64,000 bases of DNA from NCBI GenBank assembly GCA_028829895.1, contig CM054181.1:110446860-110510859 (forward strand), in the 5' to 3' direction. Source of the stretch: Sinotaia quadrata (taxonomy: Eukaryota > Mollusca > Gastropoda > Architaenioglossa > Viviparidae). Position 1 is the stretch's first letter; the number at the start of each line of letters is the position of its first letter. Below the pieces are notes generated by a model. The model had not been told where the DNA came from and made no database searches. It saw only the letters and a list, made by a program, of their open reading frames with translations. The translations under genes and the position numbers were made by a program. Positions 13,231 to 24,995 of the stretch are shown here, in pieces.

Positions 13231-13920
13231 ACTACATGTCTCTTGGCTGTCCTTGTAACTACATGTTTCTTTCCTGTCTTTGAAACTACATGTCGCTTTG
13301 CTGTCTTTGTAACTACATGTCTCTTTGTTGTCTTGTAACTACATATCTCTGTGCTGTCCTTGTAATTGCATGTCTATTCTCGGGCTTAAATGTTTTGTCT
13401 TTGTAACTATATGTATTTTTGCTGCCCTTGTTACTGCATATCTATTCTCGGTCTTAAACTTTCTGTCCTTGTAACTACATGTCATTTATTGTCCTTTTAA
13501 CTGCATGTCGCTTCTTGGTTTAACTTTCTGTCCTTGTAACTACGGCTCTTTACTGTCCTTGTAATTATATGTCTGTAACCATGTCTCTTTCCTGTCCTTT
13601 AATTATATGTCTGTAACTACATGTCTCTTTCCTGTCCTTTTAACTACGTCTCTTTACTGTCCTTGTAACTATATGTCTCTTTGCTGTTCTTGTAACTACA
13701 TGTCTCTTTGCTGTCCTTTTAACTACATGTCTCTTTACTGTCCCTGTAACTACACGTCTCTTTACTGCCCTTGTAAATACATGCATTTTCTCGGGCTTAA
13801 GCTTTCTGTCTTTTAAAATTACATGTCTCTTCTCGGGGTTAAATTTTCTGTCCTTGCAACTACATACGTCTTTCTCTTCTCTGGCTTAAACTGCACGTCC
13901 TTATAACTACTTTTCTCTCT
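13231..13920. repeat. Degenerate repeat of about 28 bp
   Basis: CTTGTAACTACATGTCTCTT recurs more than 20 times with drift, running straight on from the 58-bp array. Confidence 0.85.
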
Positions 13921-13999
13921 TCCCCGCCATAAACTCATTGTAAAATTAGTGGATAATGAATGTGAATGTGAAACCCAGATTTCATTAAATACAACAAAC

Positions 14000-15530
14000 A
14001 ACAAATAACAAAAGGAAACAGAAACAGTTATTTAAAAAAAACAAAACTAACTATTTGTGGAGACTATACCATCATTGACTTGCAAATCTTTTTTTCTGCT
14101 GAACGACATATTTCTCAAGCCGTTCATGTAAATGGCATATAGTCTTTCGTATCTATGAAATCCACGTGGAAAATAAAAAAAAATGTATATTCCGCTTCAG
14201 AAAAAAACCCGACCAAAAGGTCGTCAGGTGTCAACTATATATGTTTGTTGACCAACCAAACTGCATTCCAGTCAAACTAATTACCGGATAGTTGTTGATG
14301 CGGTTACATGTACATAGTTTGTCTGCCTACATGCGCGTGTGTGTGTGTATGTGTTCTTTTAAAGATAAGTTCACACGCAGTGTACAAAAGTGATGTCAAT
14401 ATTAGAACGGGAAGGGTTAACGAAAGAAAAGGTCTCGGCCCAACACAACAGACCTCGTCACACCCTATCTGTCGTTTACCGCCTACCATTGAACGCATTG
14501 TTCGCGACACGATCACAGTTGTTTGGCAGATTTTTTTTACCAGGCGTTTGTCAGGGAGAAATTGCTTTCTAAATATAATACTTCTCTCTGGAACGGCTAC
14601 ATAGCTGCCACATAAAGCCTGGAGCACACAAAATACGATTCTGTGCCCTTGTGTGATTGAGGGGTGTATGAGAGTTCCGAGTTGGAGTAGGGGAGACAAG
14701 TCTATTCACATACAGCACAAAGTACACAGCAACCAGGTCGGATTTAGAAGGAACCTTCGTCAGTTATGTAGGTGGGGTAAGGTGGGGTGGGAGAAGAAAG
14801 GGAGGGGGAGGGGAACAGTGTGACGACAGCCGCAGTCTTTCGAATAATATTGTTAGACAGTGTCAGGGTGAGACTGCAAGCTGTCGAGGTTGAAGGTCGA
14901 ACTACGAATAGCAATGCTGACGCAGTATCGCCTTAAGTCACTGTCGTTCTGGTCTCGACCAGCTTAATTTTGATTAAGTACTGCTTTATGCTGAAATCAA
15001 TTTGCCTTTCAGCACCCTGTCGGCCTAATAAAGTTTTACCAGCATCCGCACTGCAGCTTCCCCCCTCCTTGAATTACAAAAATGTGTCAGATATTTCAGT
15101 AATGAACTTTTCGCGTCATAATATATATTAAACGTGTTATCTTTACTTGTGGTTATTGAGGCTGTTGCTATTAGATAAATGAGTAAAATACACAACAATG
15201 TAAGACCGATGTAAGTTTGCCAGTGTGAATAATAATAGACCGACCACCTGTTGGCAAACGTTTACCTAACGATACACGTCTATCTCTCATCAATCTCATA
15301 AACTCTTATAATACTTGACTTATGTTTCCTTTAGTAAAAGGAAAGCTGTTATTGTGTTTCTAAACACAAAATAGTAATTTAAGCCGGCAGGGGGGGGGGG
15401 GATGCACAGCACAATACTCAAAGTGGTAGTTTAAAGCAATGTGAATGATATCGTATAAAACAAGGTTGTTCAAATAAGTCACAATATCTGTACTTCCTTA
15501 TGCACAGCCCAGTGATTAAAAACACTTCAT
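14000..15530. other. No gene recognised; G-run and short frames only
   Basis: Open frames of about 100-130 codons at 14304-14699 overlap on both strands and show no domain. A GT-rich spot lies near 14337 and a poly-G run near 15390. Confidence 0.4.
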
Positions 15531-15539
15531 ACACTGTGT

Positions 15540-15720
15540 CAATTTAAAATGCTCGGTTTCTACACTAGGTATGCACACCACAGTAATTTAAAGCATTTCA
15601 CATATGCATGATACAATTAAAGTACACAGTATGCACAGCACAGTAACTTAAAGCATTTCATATATACATGAAATTTAATAATACAGTATGCACAGCACGG
15701 TAACTCGCACAGTACTATAG
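15540..15720. repeat. Degenerate repeat of about 60 bp
   Basis: ATGCACAGCACAGTAA followed by TAAAGCATTTCA recurs three times. Confidence 0.75.
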
Positions 15721-15917
15721 TGGAGTCAATATATTGTACACATTTTCAGTTGAATTCAGTTTCACTGCATGACAGTGCATGAAACAAGTCGCACATGAGA
15801 GTGACAAAACTGAACAATATGATAGCTTAGTTCCATTTCTTACTACAGTAGTTTTAATTATAGTAATATGTTTGCACAACATTGCAAGGAGTCAAAAACA
15901 TACCACATGCCCGCACA

Positions 15918-16226
15918 CACTTCAAGGTACTTTAGGCCTAAGTATTTTGTTTTCCTGACACGTGACTACTACAAACACACACACACACTTCAAGGTACTG
16001 TAAAGTATTTTGTTTTCCGGACACGTCACTACTACAAAGCCATACACACCACACGCGCACACACACACACTTCAAAGTACTGTAAAGTATTTTTGTTTTC
16101 CGGACACGTCACTACTACAAAGCCATACACACCACACGCGCACACACACACTTCAAAGTACTGTAAAGTACTTTTATTTTCCTGACACGTCACTACTACA
16201 AAGCCACAACACACAACACACGCACG

Positions 16227-16267
<41 letters not shown>

Positions 16268-16300
16268 CAAGGTACTTTTTCCTGACACGTCACTACTATA
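15918..16300. repeat. About 84-bp tandem repeat with embedded CA runs
   Basis: ACTTCAAGGTACTGTAAAGT followed by TTTTCCGGACACGTCACTAC and CACACGCGCACACAC recurs four times. The last unit has expanded its CA tract to about 25 units. Confidence 0.9.
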
Positions 16301-16769
16301 AAGCCGATCAATAACAGCAAAAGTTTATCTGGAGATTGCATAAAGCTGGCAACTCTGAGCTATTGCGACAAGATGCACGTGGTCAGATATTTCTTTTCAC
16401 GCGCTGCAGGAGCAGAAGGAGAACTCTTCGATCTCCTAGAAGTGCCGTCTTCCAGGAAAACAGAATATTTGCATATTCCAAATTCATTTTTATCGGAGTG
16501 ACGTATTCAGGACATATCTTCTTTCAGGACGTTCATCAAATGTCAAGCCGAGCGTGAGAAGACGCAATTCATGTCAAAATGCGCCTTCTGGACACATAAG
16601 TAATTTCAAGCCGCGTCAGTGTATATGGACACATTGCTGTGAGTGGACACATAAGTAGTGTCAACAGTGCGTATAGACATAAAACTAATGTCAAACAACA
16701 AGAATGGATACCCGTCCACTTCAAACAAATGAGTATGGACAAGTTAATGGCAAGCATTTGATATGGACC

Positions 16770-16960
16770 TTTAATTAACGTCAGACAATGATTGCAGCCA
16801 TTGACTTAACTTCAGACTACAATCATTGACTTAATTAGCGTCAGATGATGACTGTAATCACTGACCTAATTAACATCGGACGATGTCTGCAATCATTAAC
16901 TTAATTAACGTCAGCCGATGGTTGCAACAATTGACTTTATTAACGTCAAGACTATGACTA
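16770..16960. repeat. Degenerate repeat of about 50 bp
   Basis: TTGACTTAATTAACGTCAGA followed by GATGACTGCAATCA recurs about five times. Confidence 0.75.
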
Positions 16961-17049
16961 CAGCCACCTAACTACCGTGTCGCGGGCATACTTAGATCGA
17001 TCCACTTCGCTGAGCTCGTAGTCTTGAGCGTACACATAATTGTTTATAA

Positions 17050-17290
17050 GCTCACTCATGCGGAACCCACCACCAATGTGCTAGCGCGGTGTAAGGAAAA
17101 GGTGACTAAATTATAACGCTGCCCTCCAGATGAAGCTCTGAAGAACGAAACGAAAGTTTGAACCAACCGTGTGGAAGACTTGTAATGTGCCCAAAGTGAT
17201 GTTTCAATAACAACCATAATTAGTACTGCGAGATGTGAGCTCATCTGTCTAAAGTAAAAAGTCAACCGAAGAAGTAACATTAACTTTAAG
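17050..17290. mobile_element. Possible Penelope-like or other retroelement remnant
   Basis: GAAGCTCTGAAGAACGAAACG around 17130-17150 resembles the gene-end motif seen in many Penelope-like and LINE fragments. There is no intact frame. A chance match cannot be excluded. Confidence 0.2.
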
Positions 17291-17522
17291 TAACACTAAC
17301 TTTAACTTTAACTACTGAACTCAGATAAGGTTGACGTGCATACTTTGTCGTGGGGTAAGGGTGAGAAGAAATATTTGGGGACATAAGTCAGCTATAATGC
17401 GCCTTTCTAGAACAACACTGGTTGCAAGAAATCATGGATCAGATATTTCTGAATGACGTGATGTTCTGAACTTTCACATGTGTGGGGAGTTCACTTTTGT
17501 CATTCTGGAAAACCGTAAGTTA

Positions 17523-17578
<56 letters not shown>
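17523..17578. repeat. (GT)n microsatellite
   Basis: About 27 pure GT units. Confidence 0.95.
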
Positions 17579-17579
<1 letters not shown>

Positions 17580-18600
17580 TGACGTCAATTCTAGTGACAA
17601 TTTGTTTTCTTTCTCCGATGTGTCATGCGAGGTTTACGAGCGAAAGGAGTTTAGAGATTAAATATGCCTGAAATTTAGCACTGCCTTAATTTGACTCCTG
17701 CAGAGAGGCAGACCTTTTTGTTTTACTTTTGTCATGTCGCATTACGGTGACTACTGTACTGTTCTGGATTACGTTGGTGTGTGAATCCAGCATTGCCGTC
17801 AACTTATCAGTAAAACGTTTTTGCTGTAAGTTGATTCCTGTGAATTCCGTTTGATTACCAATATGGCGGAAACTATCTTGAGTTTGGTCTAGAGAATTCA
17901 TGAAGATTATTTTGAATGTTCCTCATGGTGTGTTGAGTAAACACGCATGGAAAATCAAGAACATCCCTCCTGATGTGCTTGATAGCGCATGTGAAATTCT
18001 TAACAAAAGTTTATAGTTTAATAATAAAACAAATCAGTGGATTAAGTGAGCATAAAGTTGACAAAGAGTCCAGAGATTTGTAAGTCTCTACTCTCCATAT
18101 ATATATATATAATTGGCTGTTCCTCCATGCTAAAAAATGGCCAAATGTTTTGATGAATTGCAAATATGTTTTCAGCGTATAACAAATATATATGATATCA
18201 CAAACACACTACAAATAATTTATCTATTTGCTTATTCAAATTAATTAACATGTAACTTCTCTTTTTTTAAAATTTTGTTTCAGAAACCAGTGCGGCGGAG
18301 ATATAATAATTATAAAACTGCTACACTCTCTCTACACACAAATGGAAATGCATCTAGATTTTTTAATCTGTGATAGTCATTAGTAAGCGCTCAAAATGGC
18401 TTGTGTTTATCAGAACAACCTGACCTAAAACCAGAAATGTTACCAGCAAATCACATTTCAGAAGATCCAGCAGAACTTACCAAAAAATTTTGTTCACTCT
18501 GCTGTTACATATTTCCGGGGAATGGTTGTGTGCAATTACTAACATTTACACTAATTTAGACTCTTCAGCACTGTTACAAGATTTCGGACATCTCTTCCAG

Positions 18601-19054
18601 TTGCTCGAAATGTCTTTCACACTATTTGTGGTTCTGCCAAATGAAGACGTGTTTTCTTTGCGGAATCTCTCTTCTGGCACGTCAGTGCGAGCCGTGCGCA
18701 ATAAAATAGAGTTAGCAGCTGGGTTGCCTGCACAGACGTACCGCTTAACATGCCCAGACGGTCAGCTGCTGCATGAAGAACACGTCCTTCACCTTGACTC
18801 GAATGTCTGGGATGGGTATATTGTGCGCGCACAGCTTCTGGAGAGCTGGCAAGATCTTTATGACCACATTACTACGAATGACGTTGAGCATGTAATACAC
18901 CATGACGCAGTGCGTGCGAACAATGACATATTGACACGTGATCCCGATGGCGCTGAGAGGGTGAAGGACGTCCTGAGGGAAAGAGGAGTGGTTGCCCTTT
19001 TTATTGCAAGCTTTCTAGGGATGCATCAGATGTGCAAGGCTTTGTTGACAGTTG
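18601..19054 (+). CDS. ANKUB1-like exon a: ubiquitin-like domain and first ankyrin helices
   Basis: The acceptor CTTCCAG ends at 18600 and the donor G|GTGAGT follows 19054. The first ATG in frame is at 18610, so this could be the first coding exon or an internal one whose acceptor is 18600. The frame stays open upstream to about 18490 without another ATG. The segment encodes a beta-grasp ubiquitin-like fold (residues 3-76), a charged helix and the start of ankyrin repeat 1 ([10 protein letters not shown]). It ends in phase 1 within a glycine codon. Confidence 0.8.
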
Positions 19055-22000
19055 GTGAGTCATGATAATGATGCATGATTAATACCTTGCGTTTTATTTT
19101 GTCTGCTTTGTCTCGTGTTTATATTCATTTTCTTTCATCTGTTTAGTTGACTGCTTTAACTCTTATATCTATATTTATATTCTTATTTTTGTCTGTTTTA
19201 TCATCTTTGTATTTATAATATTTACTTCAATCCGTAGAAAGTAATTACAGGAGATTCCTTTTCCCTTCTAATTTATATATATTTGAAAAATTGTTTGTAA
19301 ATGGATAATAACTGACAAATTATTTGAGTTTGATATGAAATATTATTTCTTTCCATAAATTAATATTAGGCATTATCGTGAAATATGTATATAGCTTTGA
19401 TTATGCAACCACACACGACAATGCAAGCATATATGCGTATGCATATATACATAAACAAACACACATACACTCATATATATGAATACATGATCTATCTACA
19501 GTCATAATTTATGTATGCAGGAGTGGACCCGAACGGGAAAACACCTTTCGGTAGGACACCTTTGTTCGCCGCCATGTCACGTGACAGCGATTGCATAATG
19601 GACCTCCTCTTAGCCCACGGTGCCAGTTTAGAGTCACGTGACATAGACGGTATCTCACCAGAAGACGTGGCCCGGCGCATGAACTCTAAACAATGCATTA
19701 GAAAAATACGTCACCTGCATATGCAGACCCGCTTTCATCCAGGAGACGCCCAGAAGCCATATTCATCCCCCAAACACCGCCAGTTACCTGCCGGTCAGGT
19801 GACAATAAGAAACGGACCACGTATCATTCGAATGCCAACTGCATCCAGCGGACGCAGTGAGTCCAGCTCCCAGTCGTCCTCCATTCGCAGACCACCGACT
19901 GTCAGGCTGTCCGTAGAAGACAGCCCTGAGCGCGATGAATCAGAGCAATCATCTGAACACGGCTCGAGACTTCGAGTAAAGGTGAAAGTGGTCAACCCAC
20001 CGCAGACGGCGCCAACATCGAACACGCCCACGGTTCTAGTTTCTGGATTCAACCAATCGCGAATTACTTCTGGAAGGGAAATCTCCACGCGAGGTAGCTG
20101 GGTCGGAAGGACGCCTATCCCCGCACTGACAACAATAATGACCTCTGCAACGCCGACGCAGCGTTTTTCCAAGACTCATAACTACAAACACAGTGTCAGT
20201 GACACCGCGAGAACAGTCAGGAAGGGCTCTGTGGCTGACTCGTCAAGCGTCGTGTCTGCGGGAACCTCTTCCCCGCGACTTCTTCCTCTGAGATCGCATG
20301 CCCACGACTTTTTGTCTGCAGAGATAAATTCTCTTCTCACGGCATCGTCTTCACACTCAGTGCATACTGGTGAAAGAAGCAATTCCGGTTGCGACACAAG
20401 CAAAACGGAGAGGGTGACCCGGATGTACGGGCATCACATCACATCCGTTCCGACAGGTTTTGAGCTCGACCTTCACGGTCCGGCCCGCGAGCCGCCGGAG
20501 CGACCCCCAAGCTGCCTTGAGTCTCAGAATTCCACCACATCTGGTCCAGAAAGACTCGGGGATAATTTCGGAGAAATAGGATCGACAGGAAATAACCCTT
20601 TGCAGGGTTCTCAGGAGTCAATGAGCGTTGTTAGTGCACCGGAACTGCAAACAACCAGTGCACATGACACCATAGAGACCGAAGAACAGAATCTGAGCAA
20701 CGGGGTCAAAGATTTCCACAGTGGAGGTGGGCGTCCGCCGAACAGAAATAAAGCTAGTCGCACTTCCAGCAGAAGTCGGTAAGATTCATTTAAAGCAAAT
20801 CCATTTTCCTTTAGTCTGTGGACAGCAGATTTATGTTAAAGAATCATCATTTCTTGTGCATTCTTAAAGAATGGCGAGGCATGATTTTCTTTTCTACATT
20901 CCACTCAATCGAAATGTAAAAATTTATAGAGATTATAAAAATGTATAGAGATTATAAAAATGTATAGAGATTATAAAAATGTATAGAGATTATAAAAGAA
21001 AACCAAAAATAAAGAATGACACACTCGAACGCACACGCGCGTAATTTTAATTCAAGTAATAATCGTCTAAACTTACTCTTTTAATTGTCGAGAACTATAA
21101 TTGTGAAGTTAAAAGTAAAGAAAGGGGAGTAACTTCAACAGGTCCAATAATACGATAAAGAATAGAACTGATCCTCGCGCACAGATCACTGAAAAACAAA
21201 ATACTGAAATAATTCTTTGTTAATGATTAATATGAAGCTTACACTAACAATGGATTGCTGTCTTTGATACTCTGCAGACGTTTCTGCACAATGCATTGTG
21301 TCTGGAAGACCTGAGTTTGAGTAGCTTTCATTTGTGCATATGACTTACCAGATAACTCTAATCATCCTTGACAATTAATATTCAGAAATGTGCCCTCGAA
21401 AAATCTATTTCATTAACCTGTATGCATATGTTATAACTTAAAAAAAAAATTATATATATAGGCAAGCAAATATCACATGATGAGCATTTAATATATTTCT
21501 TGAAGACTCGTTCAGAGGTACATTTTAAAAGATAGCACAGATAAACATACTATAAATTTTGCTACCTACTTCTTTTAGTAAATAAAAAGCTACAAAGAGT
21601 ATCAAAACATAACTTTTGGATTGCTTTTTCAAAGGAAGAAACGTTAATTATTACATTACATGTTTTATATTCATAAACTAAAACATTTATTTATTCAATT
21701 GAAAATCAAATCGCTTTCAGCAAAAATGCCAACACACTACATTAGCCGGATGTCAGTTGTCTTGAAGCCCTGTGAGATTACAATGCATTTACATAATAGC
21801 TTTGTGTGACTTTTCACAGTATGTTCTTTTCTCATATCTCTTTCTCTTTCCTTCCTCTTGTCTCTCCTTACTTTTCTCTCTTTTCTAATCCTTTCTTCTT
21901 TCCTTTAATCTTTTTTTTTTTAATACTCTCCTTTCTGTTTAATCTTCGCTGTTTTTACTCTCTATTTCTATTTAGTTTGCTCTCTCTATTTTATCTGCTC

Positions 22001-23605
22001 TTTACTCTCTCTCTCTCTTTCTCTATTTTTGTTTCTCTTTTGTTCTCGCTCTCTCTCTTCCTCTCTTACAACTCGCTTTCGCACAATCATCTCTTCTTTA
22101 CCTTGTCATTCTTTCTTTTCCCCACCCTATTTTCCCCCTTCCCCGTCTCTCTCTCTTCAATGAAATGCTTAGCAAAAAAGGAGTATATTAACCAATTATT
22201 TTCCGTTTCAGCTCTCAACTTATGATTTCAAGGCAAAAGCAGGCGGAATCATGGAAGACAATGAAACGGAGAATTAAGCTGGTTGAAGACCAGAAACGAA
22301 CTGCGACCGAGAGGTCAAAGGGCAAAGAAACTTTCGAGCAATGGCTGAATCGAAAACGAATCAGACAGCGGGACGAACTTGACGGTGACTCTGACAGCTC
22401 CCAGACGGACAGTGATGACGGGGACAACACTTCGGAAGACAGGACTGCAGAGAATACTCAGGCCTTCAAGGATTGGTTGAAAGAGTTGGAGGAACGACGC
22501 TTGACGCGTCCTCACACTGCAACACCATCCGTACTGCATCGTCGCAAAACTAGACCTCTGAAAGACCTCATTCAGGTTGGTATCTAGGACTAAACAATCT
22601 GACAGACACAGTTTACTAATGCTATATTACAGTTTTAGTGTATGGCAGGTTATCATGGTCATTATTAGTAAAATGCCATTAGTTCTTGCTATCAGCAACA
22701 GTACTACCCCTCTGTTGTTTTTGATTATCAAGCCCAAGCAGGTCATTAAGACCCCGTGACAGCACAAAAATGCTGCCATGAATACATCTCATCACGAGTC
22801 GGTCGTCAGTAGTAGTTTATTGTCATGGTCAGGAGTAGTTTATTGTCATGGTCAGGAGTAGTTTATTGTCATGGTCAGGAGTAGTTTATTGTCATGTTCA
22901 AGAGTAGTTTATACTCATAATCTTGCTGTAAGCAATAGTAGGTTATCGTGACCATGAATCTGTATTTATATGTCACCGTGGCCATGCTATCAGTATTACG
23001 TTTTTGTGACCATGCCAACAATACAGCGTGATATGTGTGTGTGTGTGGGCGATTTGCGTAGCTCCTGGTGGAGATCATGGATTTGGGGTTCACAGCTAAT
23101 TAGCAGCACATTTAGTCTTCTCACCTGATCTGGAAAGACGGCGTCAGTAGATGGAAGGATCGGGGTTGGCAAGTAATCAGTACCCCTATACATAAGTAGA
23201 AATAATAAGCTGACCGTTACAAGGCTGAATATATCACAGACACCTTTAAATTGTATAAATTGAATAAAATATTTTTCTAAATACAACGATATGAAAATGA
23301 ATATCTAGCTTAAAATTCTGATTGACTAAACTATTCTGCTTGGTTGAAGAATTTGCTATAGTCGCTATGTGAGTTCCAATATAAACAGTGACAAGTAGCT
23401 CCTTCTTCGGATTATAGTTTATCCATTTATGTCTGTCATGAGATAATACTGACTGTAAGTTGACAGTGGCTTGAGGGTGAGGACTTTTTCTAGACCATTC
23501 TCAAAGGGGTTGGGGGTAGTGATCTAACAGAAGGGATGACAACAATGAAAATGGTGGATATGTAAGACAAGTGAAGTGTGACGTAAAGGTGTCAGCCAGT
23601 GTGAC

Positions 23606-23696
<91 letters not shown>

Positions 23697-24916
23697 GTCT
23701 ATTTATCTGTCTGTCTGCATGCCTGCCTGTCTATCTATCTATCTATCTATTTGTCTATCTATCTATCTGTCTGTCTATCTATCTATTTATCTGTCTGTCT
23801 GCCTATCTGTCTGTCTGCATGCCTGCCTGCCTGTCTGTCTATCTATCTGTCTATCTATCTATCCATCTATCTGTTTTGAGTGGTTTAAAGATTAGCTGCC
23901 TAACCTCTTTCTATTTAATTCCACCCATACAGACAATTTGCAGATGGAGAAACTCGGTCAGAGACACTAACTGTTAATTAATTAATTTTTACCTGCCTCT
24001 ATGCATTACTGGTTCAGAACTCCTATCACTCCTTACAAGTTTGAACACATCTAGATAATATAGACATTCTGGCCCACAAACACTCTCCTTCACCTCAGGG
24101 GGACACTTCCCAAAATATGCTATTGTCTGACTTGTTAAAAACAAAATTAAGCCTCTACCGACTAAGCATCTCCTTCTTTGTCTAAATACAGAGTGGAAGT
24201 GTAATTAACAAATAATAAAATTTATTCAACACAATGAAAGTAAAATAAGAAGTGATTGGAACACAGAAGAGACTAGTAAAAGGTGGCAGTGATAGAAGTA
24301 ATAGAAAAAGTAGTAATAATGGTAATGTGGTAGAAATAGTCGTAGTAGTAAAAGTGGCAGAGATAATGATGGCAATAACTGTGGTCTGGTGACATCAAAA
24401 CATCTTTTAAATTTATCACCTTAATGATCTCTTTCAGTTTACATTCTTATTTTTAAATCGAAAAAAATCTAAATCACATACTTTTACAAAAATTCATTAT
24501 GGGCGCCTCTTCGACCTTTCAGATTGGAGGAAACATAGATTTCAACGTACAGTTAGACCACTCAAAGAATATGTCTGCTTATAGAGAATGGCAACACAAA
24601 CGAAATGTAAACAACACCAGCGACAGTAAACCGCAGTCTGGCTCTAATTTAAATGTCAAGGTGAGTGTTGATGAAAAAGATCATCTACCACTGTAAATTA
24701 CAACACACGTTAATGCTTAATAGCACATAACATCTGTATCGTTATCTGTATCGTTATCTGTTAATGTAGGAACAATATAGAATATTTTCTGTCAACCATA
24801 GATCTATTTTCCATCCATCCATTCATCTATCTGTCTGTTTAGTCTACCTGCCTGTTCCACTCTGTTCTCCTATGTGTAATCTATGCACATATATGAATAC
24901 GTATTTGACTAACCAT

Positions 24917-24995
<79 letters not shown>

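Noticed and set aside
14304..14699. 131-codon minus-strand frame and its plus-strand overlap
   Set aside because: Both strands are open over the same bases. No domain, no splice partner, and part comes from a GT run.
16371..16500. A 42-codon frame beginning MHVVRYFF considered as a first ANKUB1 exon
   Set aside because: It shares only a few residues with the first ubiquitin-like domain, ends in a stop and has no convincing donor.
21806..22225. 139-codon Phe/Leu/Ser frame resembling a membrane protein
   Set aside because: Translated from the pyrimidine-rich intron tract before ANKUB1-like exon c.
22996..23286. Minus-strand frame with a donor-like GTGAGA
   Set aside because: It lies antisense in an ANKUB1-like intron. 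I see no acceptor, homologous domain or partner exon.
23571..23879. Tyr-Leu-Ser-Ile repeat frame
   Set aside because: A direct translation of the ATCT tetranucleotide run.
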